Assembly (NCBI RefSeq): GCF_017562075.2
Contig: NC_054084.1
Span: 48,134,697 to 48,198,696, forward strand
Source: Anopheles merus
Taxonomy: Eukaryota; Arthropoda; Insecta; Diptera; Culicidae
Direction: 5' to 3'
Length of the DNA stretch: 64,000 nt
The position numbers were made by a program, and so were the translations under genes. Under the pieces are notes generated by a model that saw nothing but the letters and a program-made list of their open reading frames with translations, did no database searches and was not told the DNA's origin. Of this stretch, positions 27,618-38,596 are shown one piece after another; position 1 is the stretch's first letter; each line of letters begins with the position of its first letter.

Positions 27618-29136
27618 GTAGGCGGTCGATGAAATAACCCAACTTTCATCTCCTTCTTCTTTACTTTTATTGCACATTCTCTTTTCTCTGTGTAATTGGT
27701 CCGCTATTCCATCCATGGCCTTCTTGGTTACACGTGTCTTATGTTTTAATTGGTCCTTCTCAAATGGACGCTACCACCAAAAGCGCATGGAGAAAAGTAA
27801 AGTAATCACGTGTTTCAACGTTTGCATTTCAGAACCGCTAGCACTAGCGCTCGTTGTACTGAACTGATCGCGCGAGCAGCAAATATTCCAATTGCGTTCT
27901 GCTAACTAGTTGCGCCTCTACACACAAACACAAACAGAACAAGGTAGAGAAATAAAAAGAAAAAAAAAAACAATAATTTCTAACGATTGTTTTCAAATCA
28001 CTTGAAAGAAACAGATAATTGTAGACGCTTCGTGTAGTGAGAACGAAAAGAAGCTACACAAAACGGAAATGATCCACACCAGCTTAATTAAAAATGAACA
28101 GATGATATCGTAGTCCATCAATTTCAACAACTCTCTCGTTCGGCATGACAATTGAGGAAAAAAAGGAAAATGACGCTTTCAAAAAATGTCATGGAAAAAA
28201 TTATCTTATTTATAGTGAACCAGTGTCTGTCCACCAGTATATTTGCTTTTCGGATTTGCTTAAATAAACTGCAATTTTAGAGCATTACCCCTTCGCATTA
28301 GCTTTGAATAGCTACAAATCTTTATTTAGGTTGACTTTGCTGGGTTCCAATAACTTTATTGAACGATGGACATATTTCCACGAATGAATTGTGTATATCG
28401 ATTGGTCAGATTACCGTGATTTATGCTGTAAAAAGTGTCGATTCGTTTTCTTTTATCAATTGCTGAAATGCGCCTTCCATTTTCTGTTTGTAATCAAGGA
28501 AGGGGTAATAATATGTTTTGTTTTATCGAATGTTTAAAAGCGCACGATAAAAACCACGGGAAGCCCCTTTGCAATGAAGGTGATTGAAGTGAAAAGGAAA
28601 CAAAAATATCAGAAACACATCACACACGCTTTAATACAAGAAATCTCTTTGATCGAAAGCATTTGCAAAAGAAGTGAGGTCAACTACACACGATCCTTGG
28701 GGTCGATACGCACAAACTTGGTGCTTGGTACGTTCGATGGGCTGAATTAGATGAAGATGTGTGTTTTTTTTAAGGTTCCAGTGCCATTTTCATGTTCAGT
28801 TTCCTGCTGTCGATATATAAAATGCTCCATCCACGAACTTACTAGTATTACTGTATGGTTAAAAATTATGCTTTTAGATATTGGGATACTACTCTTTTTG
28901 CACGCTCTTGTTGTCTGACGTAATTTCTAGATGATACTGTTTACGATTACAATTTTGCTCTTATCTGCTTTTCCAGCTTTATGAAAATAGAACTCGGAAA
29001 AGTATCGTTACATTTGCAATAAAACAAAGTACACGCACAAAACCTCACAGCAAAAAAACGAACCACACACACACACTCTCACTGACGGTTTTAGAAAGAA
29101 GGTGCTTGTGTATGTGCTTGGTTGGTTGTGATCCCT
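27618..29136. other. Convergent 3' UTRs of ribophorin I and capt
   Basis: No coding exon. The plus-strand poly(A) signal is at 27951. Minus-strand signals for capt (TTTATT on the plus strand) are at 28321 and 28355, implying a capt 3' UTR of about 0.8 kb. Confidence 0.6.
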
Positions 29137-32100
29137 TTAACCAAGGCTTTCAACGCAAGTAGTGTTTAGAGAACTGCCCTTAACAATGGTTTTGAATTGT
29201 TCCGGAATCGGTTGCTCGGTCTGTGAAAATGCAATGCAAGAAATGATTAGTTGCAGTATTTTTTCTTCCAGATTGTAACAAGAATAAAACGATACTTACA
29301 TAATCTCCGCTACTGCCCTTCGGAATCATCACGTTCATTTCGGACGATTTAGAGCTGACGATCTCGACGGCAAGCGAATCCGCCGAAAGGTACATCTGAC
29401 AGCCATCAGTCTTGTCAATGGAAATCGTTGGTACTTTACCGAGGACCTGTGGAATGCAACAAAAATGGGCTGGGATTATTCGAATCAAACAAAACACCCG
29501 CAATTCTTCCACCGACCTGCATCTGGACGCTCTGGCAGTTGACGAATTCAGCCGACGCCACGAGCGAATCAAACACAAGGGAACACTTCTTGCACGAATC
29601 CATCACGACGCTGTTGATTTTGCCCTTGATCTGCAGGGTCGAGCCTTCGCAGCGGAACATGTACACCACGTTGTTCATCTCGGCATTCTCCACCACAAGG
29701 TCGGGGTTGTTTTTCTGATACTCGATCAGCCATTTCTTGCCATCGCGCGTGAAGGTCGGCGGTTTGGCGACAGCTGCTGCGGCGGGTGGGGCTACCGATT
29801 TTGTACCGTTGGTCACACCGGCCGGTGCCTTGTACGGTGCCGGACCCGAACGGAGGGAAGGATTTTTGTGCGTTTGCATATCGGCCGTTACCTTCTTCAA
29901 GCCTGCAAACGCAAAATCAATAAATATCACCTGGTTGAGAGAATTCAAGCTCATTGGAACAACGGTGCACAACAGGCACAAAGAGTCCCGTGTGTTGCTG
30001 TTTTCCTATTTACCCTTCGTAATATCAGCACCCTGATTGATCTGAGCAAACAGAGCGCTCCGATCGTCTCCAGAGCCGTCCGCTGACAGATCGCCTAGTG
30101 GCATCATTGGCGGTGGGGGCGGCAAACCACCGGGCGGTGGTGGAGGTGGGACCGAGGCACCGCCAACCGTCGGTTTGTCCTTTCCGGACCATACCAGGCC
30201 AGTCGTGTGGTGCTGCTTGATGTATTGCTGCAGTTCGGTCAGGGTTTGAATCCAGGCGCGAGCCCACTCCACATGGGTGCTGTCCTTCTCTTTCCAATCT
30301 TTAAGGACACGGTTAGTGTAGAACTGACCGGCGTCGTTCATCTCCTTCACGTACGGCCCTGGTGTGGGGGCCTAGAATTTAAGCGAGAGCATGGCATTGG
30401 ATGTATTAGACCGCGACACTGAAATCATGACGAATGCGCTGAAACCTACCACACAGACCCATCCGAGCGCCGGAATGCTTTCGCTAATCGCGGACAGATG
30501 GTTAAAGAACGAGGAGGTTCGATTCTTTTCGCGATAGCTTTGGATAGTCGAAATCTTATCCGAGGTAGGTTTCAGCAAATTCTGTAAATCCGTATTCGAT
30601 GGTGCACTCGAGGCGGATGCCACCTTCAGGAACGCAAACTGGGCACTGGATACGGGATAAGCGAAAACAAAATACGAGCCATTAACATAACGTACACACT
30701 ACTACCGTGACCTTTCGTCCTTCTTTCCTGGGAGCAATTGTTACTTACTCGAAAGCTTCCTTCACGAATTGCGCTTGGGTGGCTACGTCGCCTCCGATTT
30801 TGTTCGAAAGTGCAATAAAGTTGGCGAATGAGCCGAGCATAATATCCTCGTAAGCGTTAATACTCATCTTGCTCGTTGTTCCTACTACGGTGCCGTGCTG
30901 CGAGGAGGATAATGACAATACTGCGGTGCCTTGCTCTTGGATGGTCAATGGATTAGTATGGTTTAATAAAGCAGATGGTTTAGATTGTATTACAGTGGTT
31001 GTATTATGCTGGCGTCCCTTTTGCGGTTGATCGGTCAACGCGGGAAACAAGGTGCTTTCCAAACTGTCTACTTTCTGATGCAAATACGAGGCCGACGGTG
31101 GTGGGGTCGAGGGCAGAACCGTCGGTAAATCGTCAGCGCTCGGATCAGTGTCCTCTACCGTGGTGTTGGAACGAATTACCGCCTTGCCAACAGCACACGC
31201 GTCTTTCAGTATGCGTCTCGTTTCTTCCAACTCACGCGCAGATACGGTACGTTCAAGCCGATCGACAATACGCTCCAGACGATCGATCAAGCACTCTAGC
31301 TCACGGGCTGACGAAGGTTTGAGGTCCGGATCACAATCTACACCAAGGAATGTACAGAGAAACACTATTTTAATAAAATGTGCAAACTACGCGCGAAAAA
31401 CAAAACCAAAGAACTAGCAGGAATAGTAAAAGAACTATAATAACACAAGAGGGATTATTGAGATGGCATTGGAATTAGTTCGCAAGAGTTTAGAAATTAA
31501 ATTACTTTATAAATTATATTTAAAACCATCCACCAACGGATACTCCCACAGAGAACGTCCTTTCTTCAGGTACCAAATGCATAGCACCTGTTACAGCTGA
31601 AAACCTGTTACACCCGATGGACAAAGTATAAATTCCCCAATGAATTCATCATACGGTAAACCATCGTTAGGTTGGAAGCCAAAAATACACTCATGATTTA
31701 TTTAAGAAACACTATAATCCTATAAACTTGGAAGTGTGCGTTGAGGAGTTCTAACTTGTATCTTCCCTCTTGTTTGCATCAACACACTTTGGCATCCAAA
31801 ATCTAATTTTAGAATGGCCTTGATCTCACAATTAATTTGGCCCTTGAAATTGTAGGTCAAGTAACATCATATTGCTTTCTTCATGATTATCGTCTGAGCT
31901 CTCAATTTTGACGAAAAAAGAACTATAAATTGGTCGATCGTACAACTTGAAATCTAACGTTACGTCACCCGGCACCTTATCACTTATCACAACCATATAG
32001 TTTTTGCTGAAACCTTAAACCAACCGGACGGAATAGTATGCACGGAAGCCCCATAACAACAACAAACTAACTAACTAACTAACTAACTAACAGACAAACG

Positions 32101-32190
32101 CGCATCGAGAACGTTACCTGGATTGGAGCACGTTTTCACATCATGTATGATCAGAGTACGCCCAAAACAGGCGCTCAAAGTTTGCCCCAT
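29137..32190 (-). CDS. capt: Adenylyl cyclase-associated protein (CAP), actin recycling factor
   Basis: Seven exons: 32118-32190, 30749-31337, 30450-30645, 30014-30371, 29517-29902, 29300-29446 and 29137-29220. The phases add up to 610 residues. Order: N-terminal MGQTLSACFG exon; RLE-type coiled coil (about 35-55, LIDRLERIVDRLER); an unusual Ser/Thr-rich insert (about 70-155); helical-folded domain (FNHLSAISESIPALGWV, YVKEMNDAGQFYTNRVLKDW); polyproline (about 361-374); WH2 (ALFAQINQGADITKGLKKV); and the CARP beta-helix with KWLIEYQ, QIKGKINSV and PTISIDKTDGCQMYLS. CAP with cofilin disassembles filaments and recharges actin monomers with ATP. MG-SAC at the N-terminus fits myristoylation plus palmitoylation. 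Exon 1 is inferred from phase and context. A different first exon could be used. Confidence 0.92.
31338..32117 (-). other. capt intron 1 (short-isoform model)
   Basis: 780 bp of non-coding AT-rich sequence, with a CTAA tetranucleotide repeat near 32066-32090 close to the 5' splice site. Confidence 0.55.
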
Positions 32191-34144
32191 TCAACACCAC
32201 CGAACCACAGCACAGCACCACACCACCACATACAACAACTACACGCTCTGTGAGGAAAACGGTGTGCGGTGCGCGTCGAACCGATTAGAAGCTCGCGAAT
32301 TCTAATGCGGGGGAACGACCAAAGAAGAAAACTTCCTTCCCAGTCTTCACACCACACCACAAAACACAAACGCACACCAAAACAACACAACCCAGTGGGT
32401 TAAACTGTTTTCCAAAAGTTTGTTTGGATCTGATTCACGCACATACGGCTGCAGCAGCATCACGTACACAATGTGACGCAAACACAGTTTTTCCTTCTTT
32501 GCTGTCGGACCACCAAACGTGCGCAAGAACGGCACGCTTCCTCACGAAACGAACCTCTCAGTGTGTTTGTTGAGCGGAGTAGTGTGCGAGGCGGCACACA
32601 TTTCCTTTGGAAAAAAATATTTGGAGATCGTGGCACGCTGCGATCGTTATTATTATAAATTGTGTTTATTTGTGTGTTAGAAGCGCGTAGTTGGGTGCTT
32701 GGTTGGTGGTGGTGGTGCTGTTGGAATGGATGCAAAATGTGGACTAAATTTAAAACGCTATTAAAACACACACCACAACGCTTCACGAACGCAACATCGG
32801 ACGTTTTCCGGACGGTGTCATCGCGCAACCCGACGCCGTTTGCGACTGCTCACAGCTAAGGAGGGACCCCCATGGATGGATGGATGGATGGATAGGGCAC
32901 GAACGTTCTCTACTGTTTGCGTATGGATGGTATTTTAGATTATGTAGAACTACCGAGTGAGATGGGAGCAGTGCGCTTATCGGGCACATGTGCCCATGTA
33001 GCTAAGCGAGAGAATAGATAGTACAAACACCCCATCGCACCTAAGCGGCCTGCGTTGATAATTCCGCCAAATTCAGTGGGTTTCCTGGGGCTTCAACGGG
33101 GTTTCAACGGAAAATATGTTGGATTTTATGTACTATTTGTATAATACTTTTCCAACCAATTATTCATAATCTTGCAAGAATGTGACACACAAATGTAGGA
33201 AGAATGCTCAGCGATTTGTTAAAAACTCAAGGCCAAATTAAAGAACTTAAAAAATGTTCAGCAAAAAATGCTATTTTCAGTTCGAAGCTATGCAGCTTCA
33301 CCTGCTGATGCGGAAAGTGAAGAGTTTGTGAAAATAGTACCATTCATGCATCTCCTTTAGGGTAGCTGAAACAATAACCTACATATATTCCTGCTGCAGC
33401 TCTCATGATGGATAGTTTCAGCTACTTTAAAGACTTTAAAGGCTTTACTTTCTTGAGAATAATGAAGTTTAATATATTGAAACACAAGGCGTTCGTTTCA
33501 TCTCGTCATTTGGTACTTGTTCACGGAAGGCACTCAATGTGAATTTTATTGGCCTTTGCCTTTACATACTTCAGAGTGGCACGACGGGATGAAGCATTCG
33601 AAAGCAAAAGCGAAACAACGATTTGATTCATCGTTACCAGCACATGAGTCATGCATCGCGAGTTTTCGATAAGAAAGTTCAACTGTATGAAGACGAATTG
33701 TGTGTTTAATCTTGAATCATTACTTTTGTTTTTTCGCATGATACTAATGTTATTTATATTTTTTTTTCGACGAACGAAGAACTACTGCTCAAACAATAAT
33801 AAGAGGAATTACTAATTGTAGCTAATCGTTGCGAAACCGATTACAGTATTCGCTACCACCACTCTGGGTGATTATTTGATAGTACTATCTAAACAAAAAC
33901 CCTGCAATATGGTCTCCCACATGTTAGTAAACGTATTAACATAATAGCCAATTGGTTTCGGGCCAATTACAGCTACGTGGGGACGATTTATGAAAAAAGA
34001 AGAAATGAAATTACAACATAATTGCTCCCCTATCAAATAGAGAAAATGTGTGTGTGTGTATTTGAGTGGGTTACACCCACCGGTAGAAACAACGGGAACA
34101 ACATAAAGTAAGAAATAACGGTATGTAATGTAACATGATATCAT
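32191..34144 (-). other. capt 5' region; no coding exon seen
   Basis: Holds the probable promoter and 5' UTR of the MGQTLS isoform. A GGAT repeat lies at 32873-32894. Beyond about 33000 the sequence is AT-rich without a supported frame. Confidence 0.45.
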
Positions 34145-34149
34145 TTAGC

Positions 34150-34400
34150 AAACAAAAAGCATAATATCGTTTAGTTGTTGTGTAATACCCTCCGATTCCT
34201 CCTCCGTCGGAACCTTGGCAACTTCTGGTCCTAGCGGATCAAAACGCACACGATGCTCCACGGCAGCATGGGCAGCATTGAGCAGTTCCGAGAAAAACCG
34301 ATGCCTGCGTAATGCCAGCTCATCGCGTCCTATGGGCGTAGTGGGTGGCTCCATAATGCCACCCTCCTCCCTACGTACAGCCAATCGAGAGGGCACGAGA
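34150..34400 (-). CDS. C-terminal exon of an unrecognised conserved-looking protein
   Basis: From a TAG acceptor (after a pyrimidine-rich stretch, about 34371) the frame reads EEGGIMEPPTTPIGRDELAL, then a basic/aromatic helix (RRHRFFSELLNAAHAAVEHR) and FDPLGPEVAKVP, to a stop near 34145. The sequence is ordered and amphipathic, unlike a chance frame, and contains an RVRF string that resembles a PP1-docking RVxF motif. It is most likely the last exon after the 35109-36232 exon. The joining donor is uncertain: GACTG|GTTTGC would keep phase, and ATGTTG|GTATTC would need a different acceptor. Family not recognised. Confidence 0.55.
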
Positions 34401-34417
34401 AAAAACAGGTAGAACAT

Positions 34418-35087
34418 TTAGCAAATTTAAACGAAACGACGCCAAGCAACTTGTTGCAATGGGAGTGAATTGAGAATGAGGGACTTTTGGGGCGGGATGA
34501 TCTTTCATTCCGCACAATTGGCTTAGAAGCGATAGTTCAACAGAGTAGCACTAACTAGCACATTCAAGCGAATTCTTGTAAAAAGTTTAAGAAAAATTCT
34601 ATTTAGAACGTATTTATAGTAATGTCGATTAAACGAATGAGAAAGATGGGACGATTTTGCAAATGACGAGATTAGCGGTGTACAGTATCTAATTTCTAAA
34701 TGGTTCTAAACTAAATGGAAAGATTTTGTTGCATGAATGGACATCAAGGCAATGATGATGACATAGATGATGTGGATGGATAGTGATGGTGATGATGATG
34801 ATGGTTATTTTTTGTTTGCTTTCAAGATTCGTATCATGCAGCTTATGTTTGAAAAATTATTCTTCAAATGTAAATCAATAGATGGAATCCACTACATTTC
34901 AGCTAGATTTGCACATTTTGTCACGAAACATTAACAACGAAATAATACATTGGATTACGCTAATCTAACGCATTAAAATCAGGTGTGAACTTAACAAAAC
35001 CACACGTACGAAAGCGGTGTGTTTTTAAACATTATCAACCAAACAAAACGAGAATATATGTATGTATGAGCGACCAATAAAATTTCT
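34418..35087 (-). other. Probable intron between the acidic-protein exons
   Basis: AT-rich, with a GATGAT-type repeat near 34740-34805. No frame supported. Confidence 0.5.
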
Positions 35088-36232
35088 CTAATTGACAAAA
35101 CAGAATACCAACATCATCAATCGATCCTCGGCAAACCAGTCCGGAAGGGCTATCATGCCTGGCAGTGAGCCTCGCTTGGTGGCGTACGGCGTGCACATAT
35201 CACCGCGCGGTAATTTCGGTGGCACTGAGTCCGAAAACACGGAATCATCATCTTCCGGTGGTGGATATTCGGGCGGCGGAATCACCTCCGTGCTATCGTT
35301 ATAGGCTACCTTCTTTTTGATCGATGACTTCGAGGATGATCGCCGCGAGAGGCAACTCTCGCGAAACGAAACTTGCGTCCGTATCGTAGTGTCGTCACTG
35401 TTGACGGACTCCTTGCGGCTGCTGCTGTTGTCGCCTTCGTTACCGGAAGGACTGCCACCGTTGGTGGCCGTGTTAGGGACCGATTCCGACAGTGTCGATG
35501 TGTCGTCGTTGTTTGATTCGCGCTCTTCGCTGGAATTTTTTGAAACCTGATCATTGTTGTTGCTGACCACATTTGTCGTCTCTTCGCAATCATCTTCGCC
35601 TTCGTTCTCCGGCGAACCGACGGGTTCTAACAGCTCGTCTGGAGGTGACGGCGTCACTGATTCTGCACCTCCTACATCTTCCTCCGAAGGTTTGGCGGGT
35701 TTATCTTCCACGACAGGCGAACTTTCTAGCCGATTGTCCGCGCTACTGATATTTTCCGGTGCATTGTCATCGGTTGGAGCAGGAATGATCACAGCTCCAT
35801 CGTTGCCTTCATCACTAGAGCTACTGAGGGGATTATTATCGTCATCACTCTTGCTATCATCGTACTGGCGTGGTAAGAAACGTTTCACGTCGATTGTCTC
35901 CTCAATTGTTTCTTCGCTATTGCTTGGCTCACTTTTAAGGCGTTCTATCTTAGATGCTACGCATGATACAGTTTGCTTCTCATCATCAAGCTCAACTATT
36001 TCTTCGAAAGTTAATGGTGGAGATGGTCGTAATGATTCGGTAAACTGTTTCATTTTCGGGACATTGGCAGTGTCAGATTCATTGATAAGCGAAGAGGCGT
36101 TTGATGAATTATTTGTACGATCTTCGATGATTTTTTCTTCCGGTTGTAGTTGATTTTCTTCTGGTGCTTCTGACATAACCATCTCGTTCTGAACTGATCG
36201 CTCTTCGATTAAAGCTCGTGTTCCAATTTCAT
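35088..36232 (-). CDS. Middle exon of an acidic, Ser-rich, probably disordered protein
   Basis: Begins at a TTTTATTAG acceptor (exon from 36232) in phase 1, in frame with the exon at 36801-37800. About 380 codons rich in Ser, Asp, Glu and Asn. It then becomes more ordered at the end: basic SRRSSSKSSIKKKVAY, proline pairs (PPPEYPPPEDDDS) and CTPYATKRGSLPGMIALPDW. The frame closes with a stop at 35088-35090 unless a donor near 35109 or 35127 is used to join the 34150-34400 exon. The SR/SK cluster and acidic runs suggest heavy phosphorylation. I do not recognise the family. Confidence 0.7.
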
Positions 36233-36251
36233 CTAATAAAAAGGCACACAA

Positions 36252-36780
36252 AGTTAATAATACGATCGATCAATGTTTTGCATAAAATACAATTGTAAAG
36301 TAAATACGTAATTTGCTAGAGTTGGTAATGCTGTTCTGTTCAGAATACGACTTCTTTCAACATATATTCTATTGAGCATTCCTAAACTATACTGAATAAA
36401 ATCATATACATAACTTCAAACAAAAACTTGAATTCATTAAAATATTTTATAACTGCACATGAACCTCATAACATTTTATCTTTATACTGTCCTAATGCCA
36501 ATGGTAAAAGTTATAAATTAAATTATACGTGTTCATAAACCTCAATTTCTGAATATAAAAAACTTAATTTGACCCAAAACAACCTTATGTTCCAAATCGT
36601 TTAGGAATATATACTCGAAAGTACGACACTAGCGCAAAAAAAGAGCTCAGTCAAACATCCAAAAGAACAACGTTAACACGAACGACTGCTAATAGCAGCG
36701 TGTTGGTTAGCTTATAAGCGAGAGCTGTCAAGTACAATAAAGTGCCCACAAATTAGGCGTCATTTTTCCGTTCCAGCTAT
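36252..36780 (-). other. Intron between acidic-protein exons
   Basis: About 0.57 kb, AT-rich, between the donor at 36800 and the acceptor at 36233. Nothing else seen. Confidence 0.6.
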
Positions 36781-36800
36781 TCTGAGGCTTTGATCCTTAC

Positions 36801-37800
36801 CATCTTGCGGTTGCTCCTCCGATTGCTGCTGCTGCTGCTGCTGCTCCTGCTGGTGAACTGGCTCCAGTTGCTTCACGCTAGAATTTTCATCTAAAGAACT
36901 CGATAAATCGTCACCATCGTGCGGAGGAGAAGGAGGAGGAGAAGTGGTGCACAGCTCGTTCGAGTTTTGCCGCGATGGTACATGATTAGGCGATTTAGGT
37001 GCTTGTACCGTTAGATTTTCATTTGCAGATTGTGTACCTTCCTCTGGCGAGTGACACGGCGGTGTTGCATCCTGTTTATGAGCCGGATCTACATCCCCGG
37101 TTGGGGGTGATTCCTTTTGCTTTTGTTGCTGTTCAACCAGTTCCTCAACGGTGGTAGGAATTTCCTGTGGAGTGTTGGTCGCATCTCCGGTCGAATCGGC
37201 GTCGGTGGACTCATTGGGAAGTTTAGCCTCAATTTCGGTAACCACTTCCGATGATGGGCCCGATTGATCGGTTTGACCTCGGTCTGTGTTGGAAAGTGTT
37301 TTGCTAGCTGGCGACGATGAGGCCGAACCGGCTGTACCGGCCGGCACACTATCAGCAGCATTATTCTCTTCCGTTGCTTTTTCGTCGCTATCAACAGGAT
37401 TTGATAGATTGGATTCTTCAATCACGTCGTTAACGGTGCACGGTTCACGGGGGTTGTCTTCCGGGGAAGAGGGTGCCGAATTAGCATGCTGCGTATCGGA
37501 CTCATGGTTTTCGTTATCCTTCGGCTCTGGCGAGGAACCATTCAGCACGGCCGTGGTCGCTGCCGAGCACCCCGAATACGATTGTAGATTATCGGAGCTT
37601 TCAATTATTTCTATCTTGATTTCCTCATCACCTTGTGAGAGGTTGTCCGCAGCCGAAATTTTACAGGCACTCGCATTCGTTTCGTTCTGCTTCTTCGACT
37701 GTTGCTCCCGCTCCTCCTCCTCTTCCGAGTCGGACAATTTAGCCGATTTTTCTTTCTGTTTTGGTGATTTGGGATTCACACAACGGCAACAGGAAAACAT
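36801..37800 (-). CDS. First coding exon of the acidic protein, alternative N-terminus for capt possible
   Basis: Starts at the ATG at 37798-37800: MFSCCRCVNPKSPKQKEK, with Cys4, Cys5 and Cys7 next to a basic patch, a typical palmitoylation-type membrane anchor. It continues for 333 codons that are Ser/Glu/Asp/Pro-rich and low in hydrophobics, ending with a Gln run. The donor ATG|GTAAGG leaves phase 1. This phase fits two downstream acceptors: 36232 (giving the acidic protein) and the capt exon at 31337 (giving a CAP with a ~334-residue extension). Both are open in frame. Which is used, or whether both are, cannot be told from sequence. No known domain recognised. Confidence 0.7.
36823..36860 (-). 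repeat. CAG/CTG trinucleotide repeat (poly-Gln coding)
   Basis: A run of GCT/CTG triplets on the plus strand codes for a Gln run (QQEQQQQQQQ) near the end of the exon above. It is probably length-variable. Confidence 0.8.
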
Positions 37801-38562
37801 TTTCAAGCACTATAATTTAACGCAGCCGAAGTATTGCTTTGTGTGTGTAAAACGTTTGTTCCTCAGTCTTAGCACTATCTTTTAAAACACACTGTTGCTA
37901 TTGTTGCTGTAAAATTGTTTTACGTATATGTGAAGGAATGGCGAACATTAAGGATTGCGTAAATTAGTGTTTAACAATCATGCAACAACTCCGCTTCTGT
38001 GGCAATAATGTGATGCAAAAATTTCAGCGAAAAACTTGAAAGCAGGGAAAATGGTTTAAAATGTAGCAAATATAGCATATGCCTCGCATCTAATTATACT
38101 TCAATTAATTGATAATCTAATACATTTCCGCATACATTGCGTTTCGTATTTGTTTAAAAACAATGAAAGAAAATGCTTTGGAAAATTCTGCTACCTATTC
38201 AAGAAGGGCGGTCATGATATCGTGGCCTTAATGGCATTGAGCAATAATCCCCATCTGTTATTTGTTTGCTCTCCGGAGGGGTTAAAAATAGTTTTTCCTT
38301 CTCGTTAATGCGTTTCGCTCGTTTTCTTCTTTTGTGTTCGAGGACGTTGCCGATAGCGTGTGTGTATGTTTGTTGATTATATGCAAGCATCAGATGTATC
38401 CAAAGCCGGCACATATTAATCACCCCGACGTTAAGGTTAATGGTGTTAATTGTCAATTTTTGGCGTATCCTTACGCTGTTACCTTTCATTAACTGTACCA
38501 GAACATTGCTTACGACAAGGATTAAGAAAGGATTATGCTTTTTAAAAATATTGTATAGAGTG

Positions 38563-38565
38563 AAT

Positions 38566-38592
<27 letters not shown>
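38563..38592. repeat. (GA)n microsatellite
   Basis: A run of about 30 bp of GA dinucleotides, followed by imperfect GGGA-rich sequence. Confidence 0.85.

Positions 38593-38596
<4 letters not shown>

Noticed and set aside
35554..36153. 199-codon Ser-rich plus-strand frame
   Set aside because: A shadow of the acidic Asp/Glu/Ser-coding exon on the minus strand; the minus strand has matching splice signals.
36252..36700. Retained in-frame extension upstream of the acidic middle exon (MCAFLLDE start)
   Set aside because: The first codons lie in the intron before a clear TTTTATTAG acceptor; the join to the Cys-rich exon is in phase.
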